Below are positions 29,589 through 40,614 of a DNA stretch of 64,000 nt, piece by piece (within the stretch, counting starts at the first letter, position 1; each line of letters opens with the position of its first letter). Below the pieces are notes generated by a model. The model saw only the letters and a program-made list of their open reading frames with translations. It had not been told where the DNA came from and did no database searches. Source of the DNA: Streptococcus suis S735 (GTDB lineage Bacteria > Bacillota > Bacilli > Lactobacillales > Streptococcaceae); NCBI RefSeq assembly GCF_000294495.1, contig NC_018526.1, positions 1,116,001 through 1,180,000 on the forward strand, written 5' to 3'. The position numbers and the translations under genes were made by a program.

Positions 29589-31136
29589 TTATAATAACGG
29601 CGAAATAATTCGCAGTAGGGCTCCTCCCAAACGCTTATACCAAGAGTACGTTTTATGGAAGGTTAGAAGGTTAATTTGCTGTGATTTTTTGAAGGAATGA
29701 GTAAAGTCATCCTTAATAGCTGCCAAAACTTCCGAGTGATTGTAAATATAGAGACCGCACTCAAAATTAAGATAAAAAGAGCGAAAATCCATATTCACCG
29801 TACCAACAGTAGCTTTCTTATCATCGACCAAAACAACTTTGGAATGGACAAATCCAGGCTGAAATTCAAAGATTTCAATTCCTGCTTCCAAGTAAGTCGG
29901 AAAATCAGTACGAGCAGCCAAATAGGCTGATTTTTTATCATAGATATGCGGTAGTAGAATGCGAACCTCGACTCCACGCTTCGCAGCATAAGTCAAATTA
30001 TCAATCATTTCATCATCCAACACTAAGTAGGGTGTCATGATATAAATATAATCCGTTGCCGACTGAATCATGTCTAGGCAGACTCGTTTGGCTACCTCAT
30101 CTCCATCAAATGGATTCTCGCCATACGGAAGGAAGAAACCTTCGGCATCAACGGTTTCCGTCTCTAAATCTTTATGCGTTTTGAGGTATTTTAGGTCATC
30201 TGTCTCTGTCTTTTCATTGTAATTCCACATTTGAAGGAACATCAACGTAAAGTTTGCAACAGCTTCTCCCCTAATCATAATCGCTGCGTCTTTCCAGTAA
30301 CCAAAACGCACTTTCTTGTTGATGTATTCATCTGCGATATTAATACCACCGGTAAAGGCAACCTTTCCATCAATAATCGCAATTTTTCTATGGTCACGGT
30401 TATTTTGCACCGTAGATAAGGCTGGGATAATTTGAGAAAATACTTTGGCTTTTATCCCATATTTTCGCAAGGTTTTATAGTAATTATAGGGAAGATTGGT
30501 CAGTGAATTCATCCCATCATACATAAAACGAACTTCCACCCCTTGCGCTGCCTTTTCCTTCAAAATGTCAAGGATAGAATCCCACATATATCCCATATCG
30601 ACAATAAAGTACTCCATGAAAATATACTGCTCTGCCTTTTTCAATTCTTCTAGTAGAGCTTCAAATTTTTCCTGACCTGTTGAAAAATAGACGGCATCCG
30701 TATTGGTATGAATTGGGTAGCCAACGTACTCACTCATGAAGTGAGCTAATTTCAGTTGCTCCTTATCTTCCTGCTCCAATGCCTTCATGACCTTTTCAGA
30801 CGTCTTACTATACTCCCGAAGTCTTTGTGCTTGCTTATGAAAATTTTTACGATAACGTTTGGTTTCAATGTTGGACTGCAAAATAAAATAGAATAGAGCA
30901 CCAAAAATCGGAATACCAATGACAAAAATAATCCAGGTTAACTTAAAACTGGTATTCATCGGTCTATTGATGATTGAAATAGCCACAAAAATCGAAAAAA
31001 TTTGCAAAATAATCAATAAAGCAGGCATATAGGTAGCTGCCGAACCTACCAACCAAAGAATAAGGAAAATGGTTAGAATAATCAAACTAATGACAATAAA
31101 TGTCCGACTATATATAATTTTCCAAAGTTTTTCCAT
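29589..31136 (-). CDS. cls: Cardiolipin synthase
   Basis: Condenses two phosphatidylglycerol molecules to cardiolipin. 515 residues with two N-terminal membrane helices and the two phospholipase-D HKD motifs: HRKIAIIDGKVAFTGG (about 240) and HSKVVLVDDKKATVGT (about 425). Full length. Transcribed alone, with a TATAAT box upstream at 31161-31166. Confidence 0.95.
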   Translation of the reverse strand: MEKLWKIIYSRTFIVISLIILTIFLILWLVGSAATYMPALLIILQIFSIFVAISIINRPMNTSFKLTWIIFVIGIPIFGALFYFILQSNIETKRYRKNFHKQAQRLREYSKTSEKVMKALEQEDKEQLKLAHFMSEYVGYPIHTNTDAVYFSTGQEKFEALLEELKKAEQYIFMEYFIVDMGYMWDSILDILKEKAAQGVEVRFMYDGMNSLTNLPYNYYKTLRKYGIKAKVFSQIIPALSTVQNNRDHRKIAIIDGKVAFTGGINIADEYINKKVRFGYWKDAAIMIRGEAVANFTLMFLQMWNYNEKTETDDLKYLKTHKDLETETVDAEGFFLPYGENPFDGDEVAKRVCLDMIQSATDYIYIMTPYLVLDDEMIDNLTYAAKRGVEVRILLPHIYDKKSAYLAARTDFPTYLEAGIEIFEFQPGFVHSKVVLVDDKKATVGTVNMDFRSFYLNFECGLYIYNHSEVLAAIKDDFTHSFKKSQQINLLTFHKTYSWYKRLGGALLRIISPLL

Positions 31137-31259
31137 ACATCTCTCCCTTATTTTTTTACCATTATAACAGATTTTAGTTCATTATCCTACTCAAAATAAA
31201 TAGTCTCTATGATTCGATATTTCTGAATATTTTAAATATATAAACATATTCAATTTATA

Positions 31260-31288
31260 TTGTAAAGACATATATTTTTTGATAAGAT
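31260..31288 (+). promoter_or_regulatory. Probable promoter of the M14 carboxypeptidase gene
   Basis: TTGTAA, 17-base spacer and TAAGAT, about 60 bases before the start codon. Moderate match only. Confidence 0.45.
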
Positions 31289-31351
31289 AAGCATGAAATA
31301 ACCCGTTTTAATTTATTACCCTGTACATATTTTCAAAAGGAGGAAGTTCGC

Positions 31352-34300
31352 ATGAAACTTTCATATAAGAAAAGGCTGTTGAATCAAGTCCTACTTGCCT
31401 CAACAGTTCTTTTAGCTGCATCTCTCGCTCAGGGAACGGTCTTCGCAAATACAGAGGAGATACCACCTACTACTAATGAAACAGTGACTCCACTGCCTGA
31501 AGAGACTCCTATTACGAAGACTAGCACAAGCGAAGCTACAGATAATCTTGTAGAAGGGAAGGAGACAGAAAAACAAACTGAAGAAATAGCAGATACTTCT
31601 CCTGCATCTGTTTCCACAGAAGAAGAGACAACATCTTCCGAGCCAAATGCCGAGGAAACTACGCTCAGAACAGCTAATAATGATAATCAGAATACTACAG
31701 AAGAAAAACCTGCCGTACCGACTATTGATACAATTACACTCGAAACAAAAACTGTCTATCTATCGGAAGCAGTCACTATCACAGAATCCGTCACTCTTCC
31801 AGATACGACTGAAAAAATAGAATGGATATTGGATGGAAAGCCTATTTCCGAATGGAAAACCTGGAATTTGAAAGAGGGAGATTTCACAGGCGATACATTT
31901 ATCACAGTAGAAGAAAGCAGACAGGATAACCAACTTCATTTGAATATCCAGCTCGCAGCTCTCTTTGGAGAAGATTTGAGTAAACGGACACCGAGTAATA
32001 TTCGCCGTACCTATCGACATTTTATAAAAGATATGCTGTTGGAAGGTACTAGTGCCGATGGAAACCTGATAATTTCAAAAACTCTTCATTTCCGTCCTTA
32101 TGAAGCCTACCGTACACATGAGGAAATGTTGACAGAGATTGAGGAAACGAAAAATAATGCTGCGACCGACCGCCTAGTAAGGATTGAGTCAATTGGTCAA
32201 TCAGCTGAAGGTAGAGATATTAAAATGGCTGTTGTAGCTAAAAATCAAGCAAGTATTGATAAATATCTTACTGAAACAACACCGCTCATGCTGACCCAAC
32301 CCGACCAGATGCTGAAACAGTTGCAAGCTGGAACCTTCGACTATAGATTACCTATTCTCATCAACAATACTCATGCTGACGAACAACCCGGCATAGATGT
32401 GGTAACTAGCCTATTCAAAGAATTTGCACAAAAAGATACCATCACCTTCCCATCTACAGATGCCGATGGAAATCCTGTTACTCTTCATTTAAAAGTGACA
32501 GATTTGTTAGATAAATTTATCTTCTTGTTCAATTTCACAGAAAATCCTGATGGCGATGTTAAAAACTTGCGTTCACTAGTAAATGGTTTGGACCCTAACC
32601 GTGATACTGGTTTCCAAGTGAATCCAGAAACACAAGCCATCGTCCGTCAAATCCACAAATGGAATCCAATATCTGTTTTAGATATTCATGGCTTTGTATC
32701 TGGATTTCTCATCGAGCCTGCCACTCCGCCACATGACCCGAACTTTGAATATGATTTACTAGCCGATATTATGCTGGAAAAAGCTCATGAAATGGGCCGA
32801 GCAGGTATTGCAAATTCTAAATATGAACGCTACACCATCCCTAAAGTCCACTGGGGAGATGGTTGGGACGATTCCTTCTCAGGCTATACAGCGGTGTATG
32901 CAATGTATCACGGCATTCTTGGACACACGATTGAAATTCCAGAAGGAAATCAAGAATCATTCAAGGCGGGATTCTTTGCTGTTTTGGGCGGTGTTCACAA
33001 TATGGCAACCAAGCCAGACAGTCTTATGGAAATGCGCCTCAAATACTATTCTCGCGGTGTCAATAAGGTAGAAGATCCAAAAGCAGAGTCTGAACTAGTC
33101 GGACCAGACGGAGCTGTTGTCGGACGTGTCAAAAAAGACCAGCCAAAATTCTTCCCAGACTACTATGTGATTCCTATGACGCTCGATAAACACAACGATA
33201 TGCAAGAAGCATTTAAGATGATTGAATATTTCAATCGTAATGGGGTTGTTGTCAAGGAATTAACTGAAGATGTTGGAAACTTCCGCAAGGGCGACCTAGT
33301 TGTCGATATGGCTCAAGCCAAACGAGGATTCGCTAACCATGTCCTCTACGCTGGTTCTGATGAATCTGCTTGGGGAGCCATGTATGCTGAATTGGTGGTC
33401 AACTTCCCAGATATGAAAGGCTTTAGCGCCAAGGCTGTATTTGAAGAAAACACCTTTAGCGGCAAATTAGGTAGCATCACATGGACAAAAGCTCCACGTA
33501 CTACGGAAATTGATTTCAAAGCGCCTTATTATGTCGTTGCAAACACCTCTGAAAGCGCCGTTCAGGCCATTAATCAAGCCATCAAATCAGGCGCTAAGGT
33601 CTACCTTACAGACGATGGCTACATCATGGAAACTAACCAATTTAGTCACTTACTGGACACCTATGCTCTATACGGCGAGCCTCTCTATAAGAAGCCTCTT
33701 GGACAAGAATTGAAAGCAATGAAGGTGTACGCTCCTTCTCACTCTTATAGTTGGGCAGGCGACTTTGCCATTCTTGCAAATGCTGCACTTGCGGTAGAAC
33801 GAATGGGCTTTGAAATTGTCAATAGCGCAGATGAGGCTGATGCTATCATTCTCGAATCAGACCAATTCGATGCCAGTGTATTTGGTAAGAAACCAATTAT
33901 CATCGTAGGTGGTGTCGCCATGCAAAAACTGGAGGAATTAGGAATCTTAGCAGGTTTCAATGCGGAACAATTTACAGATGGTGGTGACTATGAAGGTCTC
34001 ATGCGGGCTATTATTGATGATAAAGATCCATTAACAAGTGGCTACGCCATGAATGGACTTTTCTATTCCAACTCCGGTAATTGGATTGAAGGCATTCCTG
34101 AAGGATTTAAAACGCTTGTTAAAATCGCTGATAAAGATTATTATATCGCAGGTTGGTGGCCTGGTCATGACAAATTAGCCAATAAAATTGTCGCCATCGC
34201 TGGAAATTATCAAGACCAACCTGTCTTTATCTATGCAGGTAATCCAACAAACAAGGTCCACCCTGTTCACTTCTTCCGTTGGGTGTCCAACGCCCTATTT

Positions 34301-34537
34301 GGTAGTCAATTAGCAAGCTTAGAAGACTTACCAGCTGTAGAAATTCTTGTACCACAACCTGAAATGCCAAAAAATATTCTGGATGAGGCGCCAAAAACTA
34401 CTACAGTAGTACATACCACCAAGTCTACCGAGGCAAAACAACTACCTCAAACAGGTGAAAAAACAAACTATATAGCTATCGCATTAGGTAGCCTACTTCT
34501 AGGCAGTATCGCCTTACGTAGAAAAGAGCGTAGCTAG
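31352..34537 (+). CDS. LPQTG-anchored M14-family zinc carboxypeptidase
   Basis: 1061 residues. Signal peptide to about residue 33, a Thr/Glu-rich linker to about 125, a beta domain, then an M14 peptidase domain (about 255-560). Zinc ligands are the His and Glu in NNTHADEQPG and the His in LDIHGF; catalytic Glu in HTIEIPEGNQ; substrate Arg region NPDGDVKNLR / DPNRDTG. A second folded region (about 600-1010) follows, then LPQTGEKTN, a hydrophobic helix and RRKERS. A sortase A substrate trimming peptides at the cell surface; the natural substrate is unknown. Strong SD AGGAGG before the ATG. Confidence 0.9.
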   Translation: MKLSYKKRLLNQVLLASTVLLAASLAQGTVFANTEEIPPTTNETVTPLPEETPITKTSTSEATDNLVEGKETEKQTEEIADTSPASVSTEEETTSSEPNAEETTLRTANNDNQNTTEEKPAVPTIDTITLETKTVYLSEAVTITESVTLPDTTEKIEWILDGKPISEWKTWNLKEGDFTGDTFITVEESRQDNQLHLNIQLAALFGEDLSKRTPSNIRRTYRHFIKDMLLEGTSADGNLIISKTLHFRPYEAYRTHEEMLTEIEETKNNAATDRLVRIESIGQSAEGRDIKMAVVAKNQASIDKYLTETTPLMLTQPDQMLKQLQAGTFDYRLPILINNTHADEQPGIDVVTSLFKEFAQKDTITFPSTDADGNPVTLHLKVTDLLDKFIFLFNFTENPDGDVKNLRSLVNGLDPNRDTGFQVNPETQAIVRQIHKWNPISVLDIHGFVSGFLIEPATPPHDPNFEYDLLADIMLEKAHEMGRAGIANSKYERYTIPKVHWGDGWDDSFSGYTAVYAMYHGILGHTIEIPEGNQESFKAGFFAVLGGVHNMATKPDSLMEMRLKYYSRGVNKVEDPKAESELVGPDGAVVGRVKKDQPKFFPDYYVIPMTLDKHNDMQEAFKMIEYFNRNGVVVKELTEDVGNFRKGDLVVDMAQAKRGFANHVLYAGSDESAWGAMYAELVVNFPDMKGFSAKAVFEENTFSGKLGSITWTKAPRTTEIDFKAPYYVVANTSESAVQAINQAIKSGAKVYLTDDGYIMETNQFSHLLDTYALYGEPLYKKPLGQELKAMKVYAPSHSYSWAGDFAILANAALAVERMGFEIVNSADEADAIILESDQFDASVFGKKPIIIVGGVAMQKLEELGILAGFNAEQFTDGGDYEGLMRAIIDDKDPLTSGYAMNGLFYSNSGNWIEGIPEGFKTLVKIADKDYYIAGWWPGHDKLANKIVAIAGNYQDQPVFIYAGNPTNKVHPVHFFRWVSNALFGSQLASLEDLPAVEILVPQPEMPKNILDEAPKTTTVVHTTKSTEAKQLPQTGEKTNYIAIALGSLLLGSIALRRKERS

Positions 34538-34545
34538 TCTACACG

Positions 34546-34574
34546 AAAACGCCGAGTTTTATTTCGGCGTTTTT
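34546..34574. terminator. Bidirectional terminator between convergent genes
   Basis: AAACGCCGA / TCGGCGTTT stem, 8-base loop, T-run on the plus strand and A-rich arm that gives a T-run on the minus strand. Serves the carboxypeptidase gene and the miaA-hflX-rnz-SDR operon. Confidence 0.88.
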
Positions 34575-34580
34575 CTATGC

Positions 34581-35336
34581 TTATTTTAAATTAAATACTG
34601 TACTGGCCAAGTAGTCTGCTATTCTTGGAAAGAGAGTATAGAGTTTATGAGCAGCTGCTAGTGACCAAGGCAGATTGATGTCTCGTTTCTTCGTCCCCAT
34701 AGCTGAAACAATCTTCTTGGCAACATAGTCTGGTTGCAGCAAGAAAGCCTTGACGCTCTCTTGATAGCTTCCATCCGGGTCAGCCTGATCGAAAAAGCTG
34801 GTTGCGATTGGACCTGGATTGACCGTTGTAACTGTCACACCATACTGGGCTAATTCCAAGCGAATGGTATTAGAAAAACCCATGGCCGCAAACTTGGTCG
34901 CTGAATAGACCGAGGACTTAGCTGAAGCAATCAAGCCTGACATGGAAATGATATTGATAATCTGCCCGCTCCGTCTTGCCTTCATTCGTTTACCTACTAA
35001 ACGGCACATGGTCATCAGAGCAAAAGTATTGATATCAAACATGGCCTGCACCTGCTGGCTGGAAAAATTCTCAAAATCATCGTAAATGGCATAGCCTGCA
35101 TTATTGACTAGAATATCAATCTGACCAAACTGACTATCCAGTTCATCAAAAAATGCCGTCAGAGCTATTTCGTCTCGGATGTCTACATCAAAGACAGCCT
35201 TTTTTTCATGGTAAGCATAGAGCTGCTCAATTTTTGCCACATCACGACCTAGTAAAATCAAAAAATCATCTTTCAGCAATGGCACCATTTCCTGTACCAA
35301 ACCACCAGAGGCACCTGTGATTAGAATGGTTCTCAT
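34581..35336 (-). CDS. Short-chain dehydrogenase/reductase
   Basis: 251 residues, classical [14 protein letters not shown] (dinucleotide site), [17 protein letters not shown] (catalytic Ser), YSATKFA (Tyr-x3-Lys) and NPGPIATSF. The Gly motif ends GGLV instead of the usual GIG. ATG overlaps the rnz stop (ATGA). Substrate unknown; it is a conserved passenger of the rnz locus in streptococci. Confidence 0.88.
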
Positions 35337-36262
35337 AGCTCAATTTCCTCTAAATCTTTGACAATATGAACCTGCTCGAAAATAGTACTTGCATCTTTCC
35401 GTAATTGACTAATATCCTTGGATAAAAATCGTGGACTGATATGATTAAGCAAGAGCTGCTTGACACCTGCATCCTTGGCAACCTGAGCGGCTTCCATATT
35501 GGTCGAATGCCCGTGCTTGCGAGCAATCTTCTCATCGCCTTTTCCGTAAGTCGCCTCATGCACCAGCACATCAGCATTAACAGCCAAGCGTACACTGGCA
35601 TGGCACTTGCGCGTATCACCAAGAATGGTCACTACCTTACCAGGCCGAGGAGGAGAAATATAGTCACTCGCGATAATTTCAGTCCCATCTTCTAGCGTCA
35701 CGTTTTGACCATTTTTGATTTTACCGAATAGGGGACCAAATGGTACACCTGCCGCGCGCAGAGCCTCTGCATCCAATGTCCCTTCCAAATCTTTCTGGAT
35801 GACACGATAGCCGACACAAGGAATGGTATGGTCCAGCTTTTCAGCGAATACCGTGAATTTGTCTGTTTCTAGGACCTGACCTACCGTATCAACATCAAAC
35901 TCATGAAAATGAATGCGATAAGGTAGGCGTGTCCCTGATACTTTAAGACTTGCCAAGACAAAAGAACGGATACCAACAGGTCCATAAATATCAATATCTG
36001 TCTGCTCCTCGCTAGACTGGAAAGAACGGCTAGACAGGAAACCAGGCAAGCCAAAAATATGGTCACCGTGCAGGTGGGTAATAAAGATTTTAGCCACCTT
36101 GCGTGGACGAATGGTCGTTTCCAAAATCCGATTCTGAGTGCCCTCACCGCAGTCAAAGAGCCAAACCTGATTGATTTCATCCAAGAGTTTCAAGGCCAAA
36201 CTGGATACATTTCGAGCCTTGGAGGGCTGACCAGCCCCCGTACCTAAAAATTGAATTTGCAT
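35333..36262 (-). CDS. rnz: Ribonuclease Z
   Basis: tRNA 3'-end processing endonuclease. 309 residues, metallo-beta-lactamase fold with [14 protein letters not shown], the zinc motif [13 protein letters not shown], the flexible arm region, HEATYG and [11 protein letters not shown]. All zinc ligands are visible. Ten bases after the preceding orf. Confidence 0.95.
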
Positions 36263-36272
36263 TGTTTACTTT

Positions 36273-36902
36273 CTAATGTTTTATATATAAAATTGCAGAG
36301 CGACCCGACCAGACATAGTAATGCTGACCAGCATAGCCGTCCGCCACTTCCAGCACTTCTTCCTGATTAAAGCCTGAAATCTTGACCAAGCCTTCTCCGG
36401 TTGCCACCTGGGTTAAAAGGTAGTCTGTTTCAACCTCCTCTAACTCGGCGTCCTCAAAGGGATTGACTTTCATAAAAATCTTGCCCTCCTCCACAAAGAC
36501 GACATAGTGGGGAAAGACTTGGGCGATTTCAAAGAGCAAGCTATCCGTCACTTCCTCTCCTACTTCCGAAAAAACCTGGGCCAGACCGTCCGCCGACACA
36601 TAGGTAAATCCGAAAGACTTACCAGATAAATTCAGGCGGACAAAGGGCTTGCTTTCAGCAAAGCTGGGTTCTTTTGGAAAAAGGCAGAGCTGCTGAGAAA
36701 GAGTGAGATAGTAGTCCGTCGCCTCTTCTGCCCCTTGTTTCTGGTAGATTTCCGCAAAATAGGCATTGATAACCGAAGGCGGTGGCGTGATAAAATCTAG
36801 TTTTTGTTGGTCAGTCATATCAGCCAATTTCCTAGCCAGATAGACCTTGTCCAGGCTGGTAAAACCACCGTATTTGATTGCCAAATCAAGATAATCCGTC
36901 AT
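36273..36902 (-). CDS. Conserved streptococcal hypothetical protein between hflX and rnz
   Basis: 209 residues, soluble and acidic, no signal peptide or membrane segment and no domain I can name. ATG at 36902 has GGAAG at a good distance and overlaps the hflX end by 17 bases; the frame to 36986 is a shadow. Its place in the miaA-hflX-orf-rnz-SDR order suggests co-expression only. Confidence 0.75.
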   Translation of the reverse strand: MTDYLDLAIKYGGFTSLDKVYLARKLADMTDQQKLDFITPPPSVINAYFAEIYQKQGAEEATDYYLTLSQQLCLFPKEPSFAESKPFVRLNLSGKSFGFTYVSADGLAQVFSEVGEEVTDSLLFEIAQVFPHYVVFVEEGKIFMKVNPFEDAELEEVETDYLLTQVATGEGLVKISGFNQEEVLEVADGYAGQHYYVWSGRSAILYIKH

Positions 36903-38136
36903 AAAATTCTTCCAACTTCCATTTATTGCTGGAAGCGATATAGCCTGATACCACTTCCACATCCTCTTCGTAGGTCCGATTTTCAATCAGAGCCAGAGTA
37001 GCTAAATCATGCAATTTATAAGATTCAGCAAGTGGCACCCTGACCTCAAATCGTTCAAACATGGTCTTTATCTTGGCCAAGACCATCATCTGAATATGGC
37101 CTTTGGCATTTTCATCCTTAGTGGACAGCATGACATGAGGAAACTGACTGGGGGTAAAGCTGTCATCGGTCTTGTCCAGCTTGTTGTAGAGAGCTAGACG
37201 TGGAATGTCCAGCATATCCAGGTCTTTTAGAATGTCCAAGACCACCTGCTCCTGCTCACTGTGATTGGGGTCAGAGGCGTCGATGATATGGAGCAAGAGA
37301 TCCACGTTCATGGACTCCTCCAAGGTGGACTTGAAGGCAGAAATCAACTCAGTCGGCAGGTCCTGAATGAAACCAACCGTATCGGTCAAGGTCACATTAA
37401 ATTTGTCTGCCAAGTTAATCTGCTTGGTTGTGGCATCTAGTGTGGCAAAAAGTTCATCAGCCTCGTACTGTCGCTTGTCCGTCATGGCATTCATAATAGT
37501 GGACTTACCCGCGTTGGTATAGCCAATCAAGCCGATTTTGAACACGCCTGATTGCAAACGGCGTTCACGGACAGTCGCTCGGTTCTTCTCCACTGTTTTG
37601 AGTTGGCGCTCAATGTCATGAATCTGGTTGCGAATGCTTCGACGGTTGAGCTCCAACTGGCTTTCACCTGGTCCACGAGAGCCGATACCACCTGCCTGAC
37701 GGCTGAGCATGATGCCCTGTCCAACCAAGCGTGGCAACATGTACTTGAGCTGGGCTAGGTGGACCTGCAGTTTTCCTTCGTGACTCCGTGCCCGCATGGC
37801 AAAAATATCCAAAATCAGCTGCATACGGTCGATGACCTTGACACCTAAAATCTCTTCCAGATTGACATTCTGGCGGGGTGTTAATCGATTGTTGACGATG
37901 ACAGTATCAATCTCGTCAGCTTCGACCATCTGGGCAATTTCGTCCAGCTTACCAGAACCGACAAAAGTCTTGCTGTCATATTTCTCCCGCTTCTGCGTAT
38001 ATACTCCTTTGACGAGGGCCCCAGCGGTCTTAGCCAGGCTTGCCAACTCTTCCATGGACACGTCAAAATTATCTGTCTGCTGCAATTCAACTCCGACCAG
38101 GAGGGCACGTTCTTGTTCTTTCTGGGTTTCAATCAT
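36886..38136 (-). CDS. hflX: GTPase HflX
   Basis: Ribosome-associated GTPase that splits stalled ribosomes under stress. 416 residues: N-terminal HflX domain ([10 protein letters not shown], then [15 protein letters not shown]), the Gly-rich [13 protein letters not shown] linker, then G1 [10 protein letters not shown]3 [10 protein letters not shown] and G4 NKLD. Start overlaps the miaA end by 8 bases. Confidence 0.95.
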   Translation of the reverse strand: MIETQKEQERALLVGVELQQTDNFDVSMEELASLAKTAGALVKGVYTQKREKYDSKTFVGSGKLDEIAQMVEADEIDTVIVNNRLTPRQNVNLEEILGVKVIDRMQLILDIFAMRARSHEGKLQVHLAQLKYMLPRLVGQGIMLSRQAGGIGSRGPGESQLELNRRSIRNQIHDIERQLKTVEKNRATVRERRLQSGVFKIGLIGYTNAGKSTIMNAMTDKRQYEADELFATLDATTKQINLADKFNVTLTDTVGFIQDLPTELISAFKSTLEESMNVDLLLHIIDASDPNHSEQEQVVLDILKDLDMLDIPRLALYNKLDKTDDSFTPSQFPHVMLSTKDENAKGHIQMMVLAKIKTMFERFEVRVPLAESYKLHDLATLALIENRTYEEDVEVVSGYIASSNKWKLEEFYDGLS

Positions 38137-39013
38137 CTAAAAATTCCTCCACAGCGGTGTAAATCCTATCCTTAACAGCTTCTTCTGATACTTGGTAAAA
38201 ATCGACTGCCATGCGGTTTCTAAACCAGGTTAATTGGCGTTTGGCAAAGCGGCGGCTATTTTGTTTGACCTTATCAATTGCTTCTTCTAGGCTGATTTGA
38301 CCTTCTAAGTAGGGGAAAAACTCCTTGTAGCCAATTCCCATAGCAGCTTGAGCTTCTGGGTGTTCTTGGTAGAGCCAGCTAACTTCATCCAGTAAGCCCG
38401 CCGCCATCATCTTATCCACTCGCTGATTGATGCGGTCGTAAAGAACCTGTCTGTCATCCGTCAGGCAGATGTAAAGAGGCTCATATCCTGACTCTGTATT
38501 TTCTAAGTTTTCGCCAAATTTTTTCAATTCCAGTCCACGAATGATTCTCCGTCGGCTGTTTCCCTCGACCATCAAACCTGCCTGCTCTGCCATTGTTTCC
38601 AAATCCTCGTCAGACAAGCAGTCGAGTTCCGCCCGATAAGCAAGTACCTGCTCCTGGTCAACCAGCCCGCCCAGATGGTAGCCTTCAAGCAAGCTCTGAA
38701 TGTAAAGCCCTGTCCCACCCACGATAATAGGCAACTTGCCACGACTTTTAATGTCAGCAATCAGAGCCTTGGCTTCTGCTACAAATTCATAAGCCGAATA
38801 GCCCTCGGTCACATCTCGGACATCAATCAAGTGATGAACCGCAGCAGCCTGCTCTTCAGGACTAGCTTTTGCCGTACCAATATCCAGTTTGCGATAGACT
38901 TGCTGGCTATCACCGCTGATAATTTCTCCATTGTAGCGCTGGGCCAAGTCTATGCCAAGGGCAGTTTTTCCTACCGCTGTCGGTCCTATGACCACAATAA
39001 CTTTAGTTTTCAT
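38129..39013 (-). CDS. miaA: tRNA dimethylallyltransferase MiaA
   Basis: Adds the dimethylallyl group to A37 of tRNAs reading UNN codons. 294 residues: P-loop [36 protein letters not shown] and the C-terminal [13 protein letters not shown]. First gene of its operon. Confidence 0.96.
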   Translation of the reverse strand: MKTKVIVVIGPTAVGKTALGIDLAQRYNGEIISGDSQQVYRKLDIGTAKASPEEQAAAVHHLIDVRDVTEGYSAYEFVAEAKALIADIKSRGKLPIIVGGTGLYIQSLLEGYHLGGLVDQEQVLAYRAELDCLSDEDLETMAEQAGLMVEGNSRRRIIRGLELKKFGENLENTESGYEPLYICLTDDRQVLYDRINQRVDKMMAAGLLDEVSWLYQEHPEAQAAMGIGYKEFFPYLEGQISLEEAIDKVKQNSRRFAKRQLTWFRNRMAVDFYQVSEEAVKDRIYTAVEEFLDD

Positions 39014-39081
39014 CTTTTTCCTTGAAAATATTTTGTTTTTTCGCTAAAATCTATTATAACACAAGTAAAGGAGAAATAACT

Positions 39082-39252
39082 ATGGCTAAAGGTTTTGGTA
39101 AAGGTTTCTTGACAGGTGTTCTTTCTACAGTTGCTCTTGCAGCAGGCGCAGTCTTCACTGTTCACAAAACAATCATTGAACCAGAAGAAAAGAAAGAAGC
39201 TTTCATTGAGGAAAATCGTAAAAAAGCTGCTCGTAAACGTGTGGCACATTAA
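39082..39252 (+). CDS. DUF3042 small protein
   Basis: 56 residues, AKGFGKGFLTGVLSTVALAA then a hydrophobic stretch and a charged tail KKEAFIEENRKKAARKRVAH. Matches the DUF3042 family of small lactobacillales proteins with one N-terminal membrane helix. AAAGGAG before the ATG at 39082; the frame extending to 39022 lacks support. Function unknown. Confidence 0.85.
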   Translation: MAKGFGKGFLTGVLSTVALAAGAVFTVHKTIIEPEEKKEAFIEENRKKAARKRVAH

Positions 39253-39279
39253 AAAGCTGGCAAATGTCCAGCTTTTTTT
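39252..39279 (+). terminator. Terminator of the DUF3042 gene
   Basis: AAAAGCTGG / CCAGCTTTT with a 7-base loop and a T-run, starting at the stop codon. Confidence 0.9.
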
Positions 39280-39285
39280 GTTTGA

Positions 39286-39345
39286 CAAAAAATCCCTTAG
39301 AAGCTCTGCCATTTTCACAGAAAAATGCCAGCCTTCTTAAGGGAT
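39286..39345 (-). terminator. Terminator of the MFS transporter gene
   Basis: Long imperfect hairpin, AATCCCTTA at one end pairing with TAAGGGATT at the other and GCCATTTT pairing with AAAATGGC-like sequence inside. On the minus strand it is followed by TTTTTTG. Confidence 0.8.
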
Positions 39346-39351
39346 TATACT

Positions 39352-40518
39352 TTATAAGATAATATCTTCTCTTTCAATGAGAACAATAGTCCACATCATG
39401 GCAAGTGTGACGATAGCCAGAGCAAGAATCAATGGCATCCAGTTTCCGAAGATTGGATAGCTGTAACCGAGAAGGCCTGGTCCAAATGCTGCAATGAGAT
39501 AGCCACCTGTCTGCACCATTCCTGATAACTGGGCAGTAGCCTGGCTGTTGCTTGTTTTCAAAGTAAAGCTCAACATCATATAAGGGAAGAGGGCTGCATT
39601 TGAAAAACTTAAAATAATGTGAAGTGCTGACCAAAGAATGAGATTGGTCGGAATCAATGACATCATGAACAAACCAAGTAAGGTAACAGATGAAATAGCC
39701 AGCATGATATTTCGACGCATTTCTTTTGTCTGACGAGAAAGAACAGCTGGGATAATCATAGACATGGGAATAGCTGTCATATTGAAGAAACCAGCCATTA
39801 GCCCTGCTTCTGCCTTACTAAAGCCAACTGATTGAGAAATAGTTGGCAACCAGGTAATCTCTGTATAGTAGAGGACTGATTGTAGCCCACCAAATATCAA
39901 AAAGGCAATCGCTGCTTTATTTTTCCAGATAGATGATTTCTGGTTTCCTTGGTTCTCACTTGCAAATCGATGGTTATTTTTTACATTAGGCAACCAGATC
40001 AGGAAAGCCATAAACACCAATCCTGTAATTAATAGAATAAAAAATTCCCAAGAACTAGAGGATACAATTGGAACAGCAATCATAGATGCAACTGTTGCCG
40101 CCACCCCCATGAGAGTGATATAAATCGTCGTATACAGACCAATTTTCTTTGGAAAATTAGCCGCAACCAAACTTGGTAGCAAAACATTAATAAATGCTAT
40201 TGTAGCACCAACAAGCATTGTACCAATGTAAAGGGCTGGTAAGTTGAGAACTCGCATTCCTGAACCCAGCACCATAACCAGTAAGACTAGGCCCATTAGT
40301 TTTTCCATGCCAAACTTAGCCGCAAGACGCGGTGCTAAGGATGAACAGAGAGCAAACATGATGAGCGGAATAGAGGTTAAAATTCCTAATGAACTCACTT
40401 CTACTCTCAGTCCTGCTGCCACATCTATCAAAATAGCAGGCAAAGCTGTAAAGGGGGCACGCATCACGACCCCTAGCATGACGATTCCTGCAATTATAAA
40501 TGGTGATTGTTTTTTCAT
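39352..40518 (-). CDS. MFS transporter, CynX/NimT type
   Basis: 388 residues, 12 predicted helices, with VMRAPFTALPAIL and the later FSKAEAGLMAGFFNM typical of the cyanate/nitroimidazole (CynX/NimT) branch of the major facilitator superfamily. Substrate unknown. Divergent from a MetE-like gene with a shared MET-box region, so a role in sulfur-compound or amino-acid transport is possible but unproven. Confidence 0.85.
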   Translation of the reverse strand: MKKQSPFIIAGIVMLGVVMRAPFTALPAILIDVAAGLRVEVSSLGILTSIPLIMFALCSSLAPRLAAKFGMEKLMGLVLLVMVLGSGMRVLNLPALYIGTMLVGATIAFINVLLPSLVAANFPKKIGLYTTIYITLMGVAATVASMIAVPIVSSSSWEFFILLITGLVFMAFLIWLPNVKNNHRFASENQGNQKSSIWKNKAAIAFLIFGGLQSVLYYTEITWLPTISQSVGFSKAEAGLMAGFFNMTAIPMSMIIPAVLSRQTKEMRRNIMLAISSVTLLGLFMMSLIPTNLILWSALHIILSFSNAALFPYMMLSFTLKTSNSQATAQLSGMVQTGGYLIAAFGPGLLGYSYPIFGNWMPLILALAIVTLAMMWTIVLIEREDIIL

Positions 40519-40614
40519 TTTTCTCCTAAGTCTCCTAATGTTCGGATTTCAGCACTTTTGATTATACCATAGTTGACAAATGATAGAAAGTTATTTCCTT
40601 CTATTTTTTCAAGT

